Below are positions 1-8,221 of a DNA stretch of 21,764 nt, one piece after another. A model generated the notes under the pieces. The model was not told the origin of the DNA. It was given only the letters and a program-made list of their open reading frames with translations, and did not search any database. Location of the stretch: NCBI GenBank assembly GCA_002308195.1, contig DBVU01000022.1, forward strand, positions 306 through 22,069, given 5' to 3'. The position numbers and the translations under genes were made by a program. Each line of letters starts with the position of its first letter. Within the stretch, counting starts at the first letter, position 1. This stretch comes from Bacteroidales bacterium UBA1256 (GTDB taxonomy: Bacteria; Bacteroidota; Bacteroidia; Bacteroidales; Paludibacteraceae).

Positions 1-18
1 AATGCCATCCGAGGCATT
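1..18. repeat. Perfect 6-bp hairpin at the window edge
   Basis: AATGCC and GGCATT flank a 6-nt loop. It lies downstream of the minus-strand DUF2147 gene and could belong to a transcript end, but the sequence beyond the hairpin is outside the window, so no T-run can be checked. Confidence 0.4.
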
Positions 19-40
19 TCTTCACGGTAGTAAATGGGGG

Positions 41-59
41 ATATATACGCAGTATATAT
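41..59. repeat. AT-rich perfect palindrome (8-bp arms, 3-nt spacer)
   Basis: ATATATAC and GTATATAT are separated by GCA. It sits 37 bp past the stop codon of the DUF2147 gene. No T-run follows on the minus strand, so it is not a canonical terminator. A similar TATAC-N3-GTATA-type palindrome occurs at 15460-15480. The role is unknown. Confidence 0.4.
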
Positions 60-96
60 AAAAGTGCAGTTTTAGGAGAGGGGAATTGAGGGTGGA

Positions 97-531
97 TTAC
101 TTGGCGCGAATCCAGGTTTGGTTGCGTCCGAGGAATCCGCGTTTGTCTAGCGAACCACGCAGAACGAGTTTGCCATCCTTGAGGTAGATTTTGCCATAAT
201 AGAACTTGCCTGATTCCGGGTCAAGTACCTTACCACCGCGCAATTCGCCATTTTCCTCGTGCATGCCACGGATGATAACGAGTCCCTCGAGCGGTGCATT
301 GTAATCTTCGCCCTTACACTCGATGCATTTCAGGTCCTTCGGTCCGACCAACATCTTGGCTATTTTGCCGTAGAACAGGCCGTCAGAGCCCTTATAGATA
401 GAAACGATGGAGAAATTGTCTCCTGTTTTGTCGTCTACTGTTTTCCAATTGCCAATAATCTGGTTGACTTGTGCGGAAAGGCTCATTGTACATGCCAGAA
501 AAAGGCCAACAAATACGTGTTTTCTAGTCAT
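97..531 (-). CDS. DUF2147 family secreted protein
   Basis: This is a 144-residue protein of the DUF2147 family. Members are small exported proteins of unknown function that are common in Bacteroidetes and Proteobacteria. An N-terminal signal peptide of about 20 residues (hydrophobic VFVGLFLACTMSLSA, then Q) predicts export to the periplasm or surface. The mature part begins with the family hallmark GNWKTVDDKTGD and continues with the YYGKIYLKDGKLVLRG strand pattern and a C-terminal RNQTW, fitting the lipocalin-like beta fold proposed for the family. Length is normal. It is transcribed alone and divergently from rdgB; a perfect Bacteroidetes-type promoter lies 30 nt upstream of the start codon. 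I assign no enzymatic role. Confidence 0.85.
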   Translation of the reverse strand: MTRKHVFVGLFLACTMSLSAQVNQIIGNWKTVDDKTGDNFSIVSIYKGSDGLFYGKIAKMLVGPKDLKCIECKGEDYNAPLEGLVIIRGMHEENGELRGGKVLDPESGKFYYGKIYLKDGKLVLRGSLDKRGFLGRNQTWIRAK

Positions 532-561
532 AGTTGTGATAGTTTATGTCGATTTCGGCGG

Positions 562-592
562 CAAAGTTACAACTTTTTTTGCATATATCAAA
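562..592 (-). promoter_or_regulatory. Promoter of the DUF2147 gene
   Basis: On the minus strand a -33 TTTG (592-589) and a -7 TAACTTTG (569-562) are separated by 19 bp. This matches the Bacteroidetes sigma-ABfr consensus (TTTG, 19-21 bp, TAnnTTTG). The start codon is 30 nt downstream. The element interlocks with the divergent rdgB promoter. Confidence 0.75.
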
Positions 593-609
593 ATTTTATA
601 GTACTTTTG
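578..609 (+). promoter_or_regulatory. Promoter of rdgB and the PorZ-like gene
   Basis: A -33 TTTG (578-581), a 20-bp spacer and a -7 TACTTTTG (602-609) fit the Bacteroidetes consensus exactly. The expected start of transcription is near 615, so the tandem repeats that begin at the last base of the -7 box lie in the 5' leader. A 7-bp inverted repeat, CTTTTGC/GCAAAAG (604-621), overlaps the -7 box. Confidence 0.75.
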
Positions 610-758
610 CAGTCGCAAAAGTTAAGGAGCCCTTTTCCCTGTAGCGGTTTTTCCCGTTGGGCGGGAACAACCTAGTGCAGTCGCAAAAGTTAAGGAGCCC
701 TTTTCCCTGTAGCGGTTTTTCCCGTTGGGCGGGAACAACCTAGTGCAGTCGCAAAAGT
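609..758. repeat. 68-bp tandem repeat, two identical copies plus a 14-bp third copy
   Basis: Copies at 609-676 and 677-744 are identical by eye, and the first 14 bases (GCAGTCGCAAAAGT) recur at 745-758. Each full copy contains a strong hairpin: an 11-bp stem with one mismatch and a TTGGG loop (646-672 and 714-740). Removing both copies would leave a short leader running from the -7 box directly into CATATGACACAATG, so the block looks like an expansion or insertion in the rdgB 5' untranslated region. The unit is not a multiple of three and is not coding. Confidence 0.9.
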
Positions 759-769
759 CATATGACACA

Positions 770-1429
770 ATGAAACTAGTATTTGCATCCAATAATGCGC
801 ATAAATTGCAAGAGGTTCGCGCCATCATGCCGAAAGGCATCGAGGTGCTGAGTCTGCGTGAAGTTGGCTTTTTTGCTGAGATAGAGGAAAACGGCCGTAC
901 GCTAGAAGAGAACAGCAAGATAAAAGCGGATGCGGTCGCTGCTTTTATTAATGATAGAATGAGCGCTTCGCTTAATGATGGAATGATGATAGATGGCGTG
1001 TTTGCGGATGATACGGGTTTGGAAATAGATGCGCTGCATGGCGAACCAGGTGTTTATACGGCTCGTTGGTACAAGATGCCTACCCCATCCCTCCCAGTAG
1101 GGAAGGAGTCTTTGTCCGAAGGAGAAATCTTTCACGCAAACAGGTCGAAAGCCTTGCGAGAACTAGAGGGTAAGAGTGACAGAGGCGCGCAATTTAGGAC
1201 AGTGATTACGTTGATTCGCGGCGGTGAGACGCTGCAAGTGGAAGGCGTAGTACGCGGCAGAATAGCCGAGAAAGAGAGCGGAAACGGTGGTTTCGGTTAT
1301 GACCCGGTATTTATTCCTGAAGGAAAAGAGTGCACGTTTGCGGAGATGAGTGAGGCGGAGAAAAATGCGATAAGCCATCGAGGTCGCGCTCTGGAAAAAC
1401 TAGTTGAATATTTAGCGCTTAATGTTTAG
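770..1429 (+). CDS. rdgB: dITP/XTP pyrophosphatase (RdgB/HAM1 family) with insertions
   Basis: The RdgB/HAM1 enzyme hydrolyses non-canonical purine NTPs (ITP, dITP, XTP) to the monophosphate, cleaning the nucleotide pool in the cytoplasm. Visible family motifs are FASNNAHK (residues 5-12), FADDTGLEIDAL (78-89), GVYTAR (94-99), QFRT (141-144), GFGYDPVF (174-181) and a C-terminal SHRGRALEKL. I chose the ATG at 770 because the upstream in-frame ATG (725) would put tandem-repeat sequence into the protein. At 219 residues it is longer than the usual 190-200: a near-duplication around residues 60-74 and an extra segment of about 15 residues after W100 (KMPTPSLPVGKESLS) account for this. All recognised catalytic motifs are intact, so it is probably active. 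It overlaps the next gene by 8 nt. Confidence 0.9.
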   Translation: MKLVFASNNAHKLQEVRAIMPKGIEVLSLREVGFFAEIEENGRTLEENSKIKADAVAAFINDRMSASLNDGMMIDGVFADDTGLEIDALHGEPGVYTARWYKMPTPSLPVGKESLSEGEIFHANRSKALRELEGKSDRGAQFRTVITLIRGGETLQVEGVVRGRIAEKESGNGGFGYDPVFIPEGKECTFAEMSEAEKNAISHRGRALEKLVEYLALNV

Positions 1430-4400
1430 AGGAAGATATATATGGCTGTGCTTGTTGTTGGCGGCTAGTATGCATGCCCAACAATGGACAACGCTATTTG
1501 CGTACAACAATGTGACGCAGATAGCGATGGCTCCCGATCGCGTTTATGCGCTGTCGGACGGCAGTCTGTATAGCGTGGAGAAACAAAGCGAACAGATTCG
1601 TATTTACAACAGTCTGTCGGGCTTGCACAGTACGGGCATCAGTTGTATTCATTATGATGATCGTTCTGCCCAACTGATAATCGGCTACAAGACGGGTAAG
1701 ATAGATCTGCTTTCGGATGGTGGAGTGCGTTACATCGGTGATCTGTACGACAAAGATATGACGCAACAAAAGACTATCAACAATATCACGATACACAATC
1801 GCATTGCTTACCTGTCGACGCATTATGGTGTGCAACTGTTTGATTTGCGCGAGAATAAGTTGACCGACAGTTATTGGTTGCGTCCAAAAGGCGAAGAAAC
1901 GAATGTGGAGGACGTTTTGATAAGCGGTGACAGTATTCATGCCTTCACGGCAGATAGCGTGTTTAGCGGCGCTCTACGGGACAATCTGGTGGATTATCGC
2001 TATTGGAACCGTTCGCTGCGTGACGGTCGTTTGACTCCTGATCCGGAGAAAGGGAAACATTATCAGGATGAATATGACCATTGGTATGCCGCCTATGCGG
2101 AGGGAATAGTGCGTTTTACGCCTACTTCGCGTTTGACGTACAAGCCTCAAGGGCCGTTGAGTAATACTCCGTATAATCTGACTATTGCGCAAGGGTATCT
2201 GTTTGTGGTTCCCGGTGGCCGTTGGGATTCGCAATACAATAATCCGGGCGTGGTGATGCGTTATGATGGTTCAGCGTGGATGAATCTGCCTGTTGATTCA
2301 ATTCGTCAGAATTCGGGTGAAGTAGTGAGGGATTTTATGGATGTGGCCGTGGATCCGCGTAACAAGGAACATTATTTCGTCAGCAGTTACGGTACGGGTC
2401 TGTTTGAGTTTATAGGCAAACAAGTGGTTCGTCACTATCTGCCGGCAGCGGATAACACCATTCGTACGGCTGCTACAGGCGCAGATGCGACCTATACGCG
2501 CTTGGTGGGAACGGCTTTTGACAAGGAAAACAGGCTATGGATGCTCAATAGCGGCAGTGTGCCTTACCAAATAAATTGTCTGGATACCGAAGGCGAATGG
2601 CACGGTCTTGCTCTCCGATATAATGGCGAGCAGAAGCAGTTTGCGACTCCAGGTCAGTTGCTGATAGACAAACGAAACAGCAACTACAAATGGATGAACG
2701 ATATCCGCTATTATCAGAATATCTATTTGCTAGACGATAACGGAACGCCTTTTGACGCGTCGGATGACCGTACTATGGCTCGCAAAGAATGGATAAGCCA
2801 AACGGGTCAACGGTTTGCTCCAGAGTTCTTCTGTCGGTTGGAACAGGATCATACGGGGCGTCTATGGGTAGGCACCGAACAAGGTATAGCCATCATTGAC
2901 ACGATAGATTTCTTCACATCTGACCGTATCATCCGTCCAGAACTGATGGATAGTCACGGTGAGAATCCGATGGCAACCCTGTGGATTAATGCCCTATGCG
3001 AAGATACCGAAGGAAGAATGTGGGTGGGAACACAGACTATGGGCGTTTATGTCCTATCTCTGGATGCGAGCGAGATATTAGCACAATATACGACTGATAA
3101 TTCGGCTATGCCGAGTAACGGAATTCTCTCGTTGGCTTGCGACGAGAATGGCATTATGTACATCGGAACCGCTGAAGGACTGGTTAAATTTGACGAGCAT
3201 GCGGATCCGGAATCACTGAAGGGTTCGAGCTCGGGCGAGACGGAAATGGATATGGGACGTATGCAACAGTGGCGTTTGCACTACTCCTATACGAATCCGA
3301 AAGAGGTGGTTGCAACTCCGCAGCATATATATGCGTTGGCAAACGGAACATTATTCTCAGTAGACAGAAGAAGCGATGAAATAGAATACTGGAACAAATC
3401 GACAGGGCTGAACGGCAACAATATTGTACATATCGCCTTTGACCAACATACGAGCCAATTGGTAATCGGATATGACGACGGTCGAATCGACTTGCTGGAC
3501 GAAGAAGGTCGTGTGCGTCAGATGCCAGATATATACATGAAAGCCGCTTCGATGGCTGTGACCATCAACAATATTACAATTGGTTCGAAGAATGTCTATC
3601 TGTCGATGCCGTTCGGAATACTGGCAGTTAATACCAAGAAAGCGGAAATAGTTGACACCTATTATATAGGCGAAGAAGCCGCGTATGTCAATGTTCGCCA
3701 TGTGGTGGAAACGGGCGATTCGTTATATGCCTTCACAAGTGACTATGTGTACAGTGCGAGTCTGGCGGACAATCTGGTGGATTATACCTATTGGCACAAA
3801 CATTTGTTGCCTGGCGAAGGATTGATGCAAGCGTTGGTATACAAAGACGAGTTATATATATTGCAACACGATTCGTTGTACCGGCTTCGTGAGAATAACT
3901 GGGATCTGGTTGTTCCCAATCCGCTAGCGTGGGTTCATGTTTCGGGCGGACAGTTGCTGACGTATCAGTATAACAACGGTCTGCTGCGATTGACCGATGA
4001 AGATCAATTGAGCGGATTGACGGGCTCTTATGTGGCTACCGATGCCGTTTACTCGCAAGGAGAATATTGGTTGGGCGAACAGTCACGCGGATTGGTTCGG
4101 CTGAATTCGATGGGTGATGACCATTTCGTTCCTCAAGGGCCGATAAGCAATTTTGGATATAGATTGTATGCGAAGAATGACCGTCTGTATGTTGCGTCGG
4201 GCGGAAGATGGTCGGAACAGTTCGGCCGTCAATCAGATATCAATATCTACGATGGAACTAATTGGTTGGGTATTCCGTGGAACGATACGTATTATCGGCT
4301 CAGTGCGGATATGCGTGATGTGGTTAGCTATGCCGTAGATCCGCAAGATGCGTCGCATTTCTATGTGGCTACTTACGGAACGGGTGTGTTTGAATTCCGT

Positions 4401-5486
4401 GAGAATAAGGCGTACGCGCATTTTGATCCGTCGAACAGTACTCTACGTGAGGCAATAGAGGATATCAATCCGACCTACTTCACGCGAACAGACGGAATGC
4501 TTTGGGACGAGCAAGGCAATATATGGGTTTTGAATTCAACGGAGATAGGTGCCCCTGTACATATTCGCCGTCCAAACGGCACGTGGCAAGCCCTAAATCT
4601 AACGAGTCGCGGCCAACGACTGACACTGACAACGCCTGGAGATATCTGGGTGGACAATCGAAGCAGTCGTCGCAAGTGGATAATTGATCAGCGCGAACAA
4701 CAAGGCGTGATATTGCTAGACGATGGCGGAACACCAACTTATTCGGGTGATGACCAATGTTTGAAACGGAATGTGTTTACCGATCAAAACGGTGTGCCGA
4801 TCACTCCGTCAGCCATCTTGTGTCTGACGCAAGATCTCGACAATCGCATCTGGATAGGCACTTTGGCGGGAATTCTGGTTATTCCATCGTCGGTTGATTT
4901 CTTTACAAGCGATGCTTGCCACCGCATCATCATTCCTCGCAACGACGGAACAGGTCTGGGCGACTATTTGCTTGGCAATGAGCAGATTAATTGCATGGCG
5001 GTAGATGGCGGAAACCGAATGTGGATAGGAACGGCTAATTCCGGTTTGTATCTAATAGAAGATGATACGATTACCGTAGCACATTTTACGGCAGAAAATT
5101 CGGAATTGCCATCGAATGCAATTCAGTCGATTGCCATTATGCCGATGACGGGCGAAGTGTTCGTGGGAACGGACAATGGTATCGCCTCGTATCGCAGTGA
5201 TGCCAGTGAACCGCAAGAAGACCTAAGTAATGCGTATGCCTTCCCTAATCCTGTTCGTCCGGGTTACGGAGGAATGATAAGTATTGCAGGCTTGATGGAT
5301 CAGACCGTTGTCAACATAGTAGATGCGGGCGGAAATCTGGTTTGCAAGACTCGCAGTCATGGTGGTATGGCCGTGTGGGATGGCAATCTACCTGACGGAC
5401 AACGCGCAAAAAGCGGTGTTTATACCGCTCTGTGCAATGAACCTAACGGTGGTCACACCGTGGTTAAGATTCTCTTTGTTCAATGA
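1422..5486 (+). CDS. PorZ-like type IX secretion protein, internally duplicated propeller module
   Basis: This 1354-residue exported protein resembles PorZ, the cell-surface component of the type IX secretion system involved in attaching cargo to A-LPS. A signal peptide (about 1-19) is followed by two homologous modules of propeller-type repeats (GLWVGT-like and IYIGT-like blade motifs). Module 1 starts near W22, module 2 near W617; both begin QQW and share IGY..G.IDLL, NNITI, DNLVDY.YW, PQGP.SN and VDFFTSD-type blocks. A C-terminal domain (about 1270-1354) starts with AFPNPVRPG and ends in GVYTAL and VVKILFVQ, as in T9SS sorting-type domains. Known PorZ is about 776 residues with two propellers and one C-terminal domain, so module 2 plus the tail is one complete PorZ and module 1 is extra. 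It follows rdgB with an 8-nt overlap and converges on folE. Confidence 0.8.
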   Translation: MFRGRYIWLCLLLAASMHAQQWTTLFAYNNVTQIAMAPDRVYALSDGSLYSVEKQSEQIRIYNSLSGLHSTGISCIHYDDRSAQLIIGYKTGKIDLLSDGGVRYIGDLYDKDMTQQKTINNITIHNRIAYLSTHYGVQLFDLRENKLTDSYWLRPKGEETNVEDVLISGDSIHAFTADSVFSGALRDNLVDYRYWNRSLRDGRLTPDPEKGKHYQDEYDHWYAAYAEGIVRFTPTSRLTYKPQGPLSNTPYNLTIAQGYLFVVPGGRWDSQYNNPGVVMRYDGSAWMNLPVDSIRQNSGEVVRDFMDVAVDPRNKEHYFVSSYGTGLFEFIGKQVVRHYLPAADNTIRTAATGADATYTRLVGTAFDKENRLWMLNSGSVPYQINCLDTEGEWHGLALRYNGEQKQFATPGQLLIDKRNSNYKWMNDIRYYQNIYLLDDNGTPFDASDDRTMARKEWISQTGQRFAPEFFCRLEQDHTGRLWVGTEQGIAIIDTIDFFTSDRIIRPELMDSHGENPMATLWINALCEDTEGRMWVGTQTMGVYVLSLDASEILAQYTTDNSAMPSNGILSLACDENGIMYIGTAEGLVKFDEHADPESLKGSSSGETEMDMGRMQQWRLHYSYTNPKEVVATPQHIYALANGTLFSVDRRSDEIEYWNKSTGLNGNNIVHIAFDQHTSQLVIGYDDGRIDLLDEEGRVRQMPDIYMKAASMAVTINNITIGSKNVYLSMPFGILAVNTKKAEIVDTYYIGEEAAYVNVRHVVETGDSLYAFTSDYVYSASLADNLVDYTYWHKHLLPGEGLMQALVYKDELYILQHDSLYRLRENNWDLVVPNPLAWVHVSGGQLLTYQYNNGLLRLTDEDQLSGLTGSYVATDAVYSQGEYWLGEQSRGLVRLNSMGDDHFVPQGPISNFGYRLYAKNDRLYVASGGRWSEQFGRQSDINIYDGTNWLGIPWNDTYYRLSADMRDVVSYAVDPQDASHFYVATYGTGVFEFRENKAYAHFDPSNSTLREAIEDINPTYFTRTDGMLWDEQGNIWVLNSTEIGAPVHIRRPNGTWQALNLTSRGQRLTLTTPGDIWVDNRSSRRKWIIDQREQQGVILLDDGGTPTYSGDDQCLKRNVFTDQNGVPITPSAILCLTQDLDNRIWIGTLAGILVIPSSVDFFTSDACHRIIIPRNDGTGLGDYLLGNEQINCMAVDGGNRMWIGTANSGLYLIEDDTITVAHFTAENSELPSNAIQSIAIMPMTGEVFVGTDNGIASYRSDASEPQEDLSNAYAFPNPVRPGYGGMISIAGLMDQTVVNIVDAGGNLVCKTRSHGGMAVWDGNLPDGQRAKSGVYTALCNEPNGGHTVVKILFVQ

Positions 5487-6064
5487 TTGATTAGTCGCAG
5501 GAACTCTTCGCGAGTTTCTTGGCGTGTGAAAGCCCCTGTGAAATCAGAGGTTGTGGTAACGGAGTGCGGTTTTTGCACGCCGCGCATTTGCATACACAGA
5601 TGCTCAGCTTCGATGACCACCATTACTCCTAACGGGTTGAGTGTGTTTTGAATACACTCTTTGATTTGTGTGGTCAGTCGTTCTTGCACTTGCAGACGAC
5701 GAGCATAGACATCCACTACGCGTGCTATTTTGCTTAAACCGGTGATTCGTCCGTTGGGGATATATGCCACGTGCACTTTGCCGAAGAACGGCAACATATG
5801 GTGTTCGCAAAGCGAATAGAAATCAATATCTCGAACAACCACCATCTGGCGATAATCTTCCTCGAAGAGCGCAGAACGAAGTATGGCCTCGGCATCTTCG
5901 TTATAACCTTTGCAAAGGAACTGCAATGCCTCTCCTACGCGTTTAGGTGTTTTGATTAGGCCTTCGCGTTCGGGATCTTCGCCGATTAGTCGAATAGCCT
6001 GTTCAACCGTTTTGGCTATTTCCTCGGTTGTTTTAGGGTTGCTATGGAAATCCTGCAGATTCAT
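5480..6064 (-). CDS. folE: GTP cyclohydrolase I
   Basis: The enzyme converts GTP to 7,8-dihydroneopterin triphosphate, the first step of folate (and tetrahydropterin/queuosine) synthesis, in the cytoplasm as a zinc-dependent decamer. At 194 residues it has normal length. The zinc ligands are visible as C86 and H89 in [12 protein letters not shown] and C157 in [12 protein letters not shown]. The family signatures [13 protein letters not shown] and RLQVQERLT are also present. The start codon overlaps the stop of the SPOR gene by 4 nt (ATGA), making it the last gene of the gyrB operon. Its stop overlaps the end of the convergent PorZ-like gene by 7 nt, so no space exists for a separate terminator. 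Confidence 0.97.
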   Translation of the reverse strand: MNLQDFHSNPKTTEEIAKTVEQAIRLIGEDPEREGLIKTPKRVGEALQFLCKGYNEDAEAILRSALFEEDYRQMVVVRDIDFYSLCEHHMLPFFGKVHVAYIPNGRITGLSKIARVVDVYARRLQVQERLTTQIKECIQNTLNPLGVMVVIEAEHLCMQMRGVQKPHSVTTTSDFTGAFTRQETREEFLRLINH

Positions 6065-6501
6065 TTGAGTACTTTGATTTTGTCACGCACAATGTATGTG
6101 TCGCCCATCAGTTCGGGGAACTGTTGAACGAACTCTTTCTTAAAATCGCGTGCATCGTTGTAGTTGCGGAAATCACCGATGCGCACTTTCCAGAAAGGCG
6201 GCATATAGAGCACGTAGATATTCTGCTCGATTTTGTCCTTCAGTTTGTTTTCCAGCGAGAGCGCTTCGCCTTTGGCCTGTTGCTGTGAGTTGCTGGAATA
6301 TATCTGTACGCGATAACCATCTATCTCAACCAATTCTTGCTGTCCGTCAATAGTGGCGTTCAACAGGCGAACGATAGCCGAATCCTGAACAACGGTAACT
6401 CCGGGCAATGAATCGAAGATATTAGGGCGTGGTTGCTTCTCCTCAGCAAACGAGGCAAGCGCCAGAAAAGCCACGCAGAATATACAAATAATACGTTTCA
6501 T
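6061..6501 (-). CDS. Exported SPOR-domain protein
   Basis: This 146-residue protein has a signal peptide (hydrophobic [16 protein letters not shown], about residues 3-19) and a C-terminal SPOR domain (about 62-138: [19 protein letters not shown], then [17 protein letters not shown]). SPOR domains bind glycan strands of peptidoglycan that have lost their stem peptides, usually at division sites, so a periplasmic wall-binding role is likely. The segment between (about 20-60) is short and shows no other domain. It sits 17 bp after the nucleoside kinase gene and overlaps folE by 4 nt. The order kinase, SPOR protein, folE implies co-transcription rather than a shared pathway. Confidence 0.88.
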   Translation of the reverse strand: MKRIICIFCVAFLALASFAEEKQPRPNIFDSLPGVTVVQDSAIVRLLNATIDGQQELVEIDGYRVQIYSSNSQQQAKGEALSLENKLKDKIEQNIYVLYMPPFWKVRIGDFRNYNDARDFKKEFVQQFPELMGDTYIVRDKIKVLK

Positions 6502-6518
6502 CGGTTTCTTCAGATTGA

Positions 6519-8213
6519 TTAATAATGGAACGAACTACCACCCACGAATTCACGCAATAGTGAGGTAGGCGGAATTTCCTTCTCTGGTATTGGAACGAAA
6601 TACTGTAGGAACTTCAGCAAACGGTGTGCCTCGGTATATTCCTCGCAGAATTTCGGAACTTCTTGCAGGATTGGCTCGGCGTGACGTTTGAGCACGGCAA
6701 ACTCGAAGATAAGTGCCGAATTGAACATGACGTCTGCTTCCTCCTGATATGGATATACCCACTTGGTCTCTCCGCGAATAACGCTCGGACAGCGAGCGAT
6801 AGTTTCCTTAGCCGAATAGTTGCGATACTTATAGTCGCGTACGATGCGTCGTAGCAATCGGATATCGGTAGTAGGAATCCAGTTGTGGTTGTCGATATTG
6901 ATTGTAGTCAAAGCCGATACATAAATTTTAAATGTCAGATTGCGATCGACATCCGGTAGGATACAAGGGTTGAGTGCATGCAGACCTTCGATAACCAAAA
7001 CAGAATCTTTTTGCAACTGGAGTTTGCGTCCCTCGAATACACGCTCACCGAGCGAGAAATCATAAGTAGGCAGTTCAACCTCTTTGCCATCCAACAAATC
7101 GTGCATCTGCTGACGGAAGAACGGCAGATCGACTGCGTTAACATTCTCAAAATCCCATTGTCCGTTTTCGTCACGCGGCGTATCCACACGATTGACAAAA
7201 TAATCGTCCATACATAGTACTTCCGGACGAATGCCATCGACCATCAACTGGATCTGCAAGCGTTTGGAGAAAGTGGTCTTACCACTAGATGAAGGACCGG
7301 AAATGAAGATGAATTTTGGTCGCTTCTCTGCGATGGCATCGGCAATCTGGGCTACTTTTTTCTCGTGAAGTGCCTCAGCCAACTTAATCATTTCGAACGA
7401 TTTATTGTCCTTGCAAGCAATATTGAAATCGTTTACATTGTTGATACACAGCAGTTTGTTCCATCGGTTGTATTCACGGAAAATGTTGAACATTTTCTCT
7501 TGCGGAATAGATTCCTCCAGTATGGTTGGATTATCACGATTTGGAATGCGCAGCAACATACCATCTTGGTACGGTTCCAAGTCGAACACATTCAAATAAC
7601 CGGAACTAGGTAGCAGCACATTGGTATAGTAATCGATGAAATTGCCCATTCGGAAATAGCGGCAATACGGATTACCAAGCGCCTCGAAGATAGAACCCTC
7701 GTTGTCGTAGCGTGCGGCAAACATACGAATCACTTCTTTTGTCTGCTTCTCCTCTTCTACGATAGGTCGGTCTTCGGCAATGATTTGCTTCATGCGTTGC
7801 TTGATGGCATCCACCATATTAGGCGTAAGCACCGGTGTCTCTTGCTCACAGCCGCAGTTCTCTTGATTATCGCCATGCCACTGCAAAGTACAGTAGTAAC
7901 CTTTGCTAATCGGGTGCTCAATGCGTAAGTCAGTACGCGGGAAGAGTTCGTTGATAGCGCAAGCCAACACCATATTCAGCGTCCGCACATAAACACGCAT
8001 TCCACTAGGTGTGCTGGCATCCAGAAACTCTACATCTTTTGGTTTGTAGAGCAAGAAATCCAGATTCTCCACCTTGTAGTTGACGTGCGCAGCAATAATG
8101 GGGAAAGGTAGCTGAATATTCAGCAAATCTTTCAGTTGAATCAACGAAATTCCCCTTGGCACCTCATGATAGGTGTGGGTGTTTTTGCAATAGATGGTGA
8201 TAGTCGGCTCCAT
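6519..8213 (-). CDS. Nucleoside kinase (TGS domain plus uridine kinase/PRK domain)
   Basis: This 564-residue protein combines an N-terminal threonyl-tRNA-synthetase-like region (TGS domain at about residues 1-65, followed by a second-additional-domain-like region) with a P-loop kinase domain of the phosphoribulokinase/uridine kinase family. The Walker A motif GPSSSGKTT lies near residue 305 and is followed by LCMDDYFVNR and a VIEGLHALNP motif typical of uridine kinases. The expected reaction is ATP-dependent phosphorylation of a nucleoside, probably uridine/cytidine, but the exact substrate of this long Bacteroidetes form is inferred only. The length matches the family, about 550-560 residues. 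It lies 8 bp after kdsD and 17 bp before the SPOR gene. Confidence 0.88.
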   Translation of the reverse strand: MEPTITIYCKNTHTYHEVPRGISLIQLKDLLNIQLPFPIIAAHVNYKVENLDFLLYKPKDVEFLDASTPSGMRVYVRTLNMVLACAINELFPRTDLRIEHPISKGYYCTLQWHGDNQENCGCEQETPVLTPNMVDAIKQRMKQIIAEDRPIVEEEKQTKEVIRMFAARYDNEGSIFEALGNPYCRYFRMGNFIDYYTNVLLPSSGYLNVFDLEPYQDGMLLRIPNRDNPTILEESIPQEKMFNIFREYNRWNKLLCINNVNDFNIACKDNKSFEMIKLAEALHEKKVAQIADAIAEKRPKFIFISGPSSSGKTTFSKRLQIQLMVDGIRPEVLCMDDYFVNRVDTPRDENGQWDFENVNAVDLPFFRQQMHDLLDGKEVELPTYDFSLGERVFEGRKLQLQKDSVLVIEGLHALNPCILPDVDRNLTFKIYVSALTTINIDNHNWIPTTDIRLLRRIVRDYKYRNYSAKETIARCPSVIRGETKWVYPYQEEADVMFNSALIFEFAVLKRHAEPILQEVPKFCEEYTEAHRLLKFLQYFVPIPEKEIPPTSLLREFVGGSSFHY

Positions 8214-8221
8214 ATGTCGGA

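Noticed and set aside
609..758. CRISPR-like repeat
   Set aside because: The copies are directly abutting with no unique spacers and no cas genes are nearby.
725..769. Upstream ATG giving a 15-residue longer RdgB
   Set aside because: The extra residues come from the tandem-repeat leader, and the family N-terminus (MKLVFASNNAHK) begins at 770.
622..918. Minus-strand open frame through the 68-bp repeats (repeated PTGKTATGKRAP-like peptide)
   Set aside because: It runs antisense to rdgB and its leader, the repeat length is not a multiple of three, and the peptide resembles no family.
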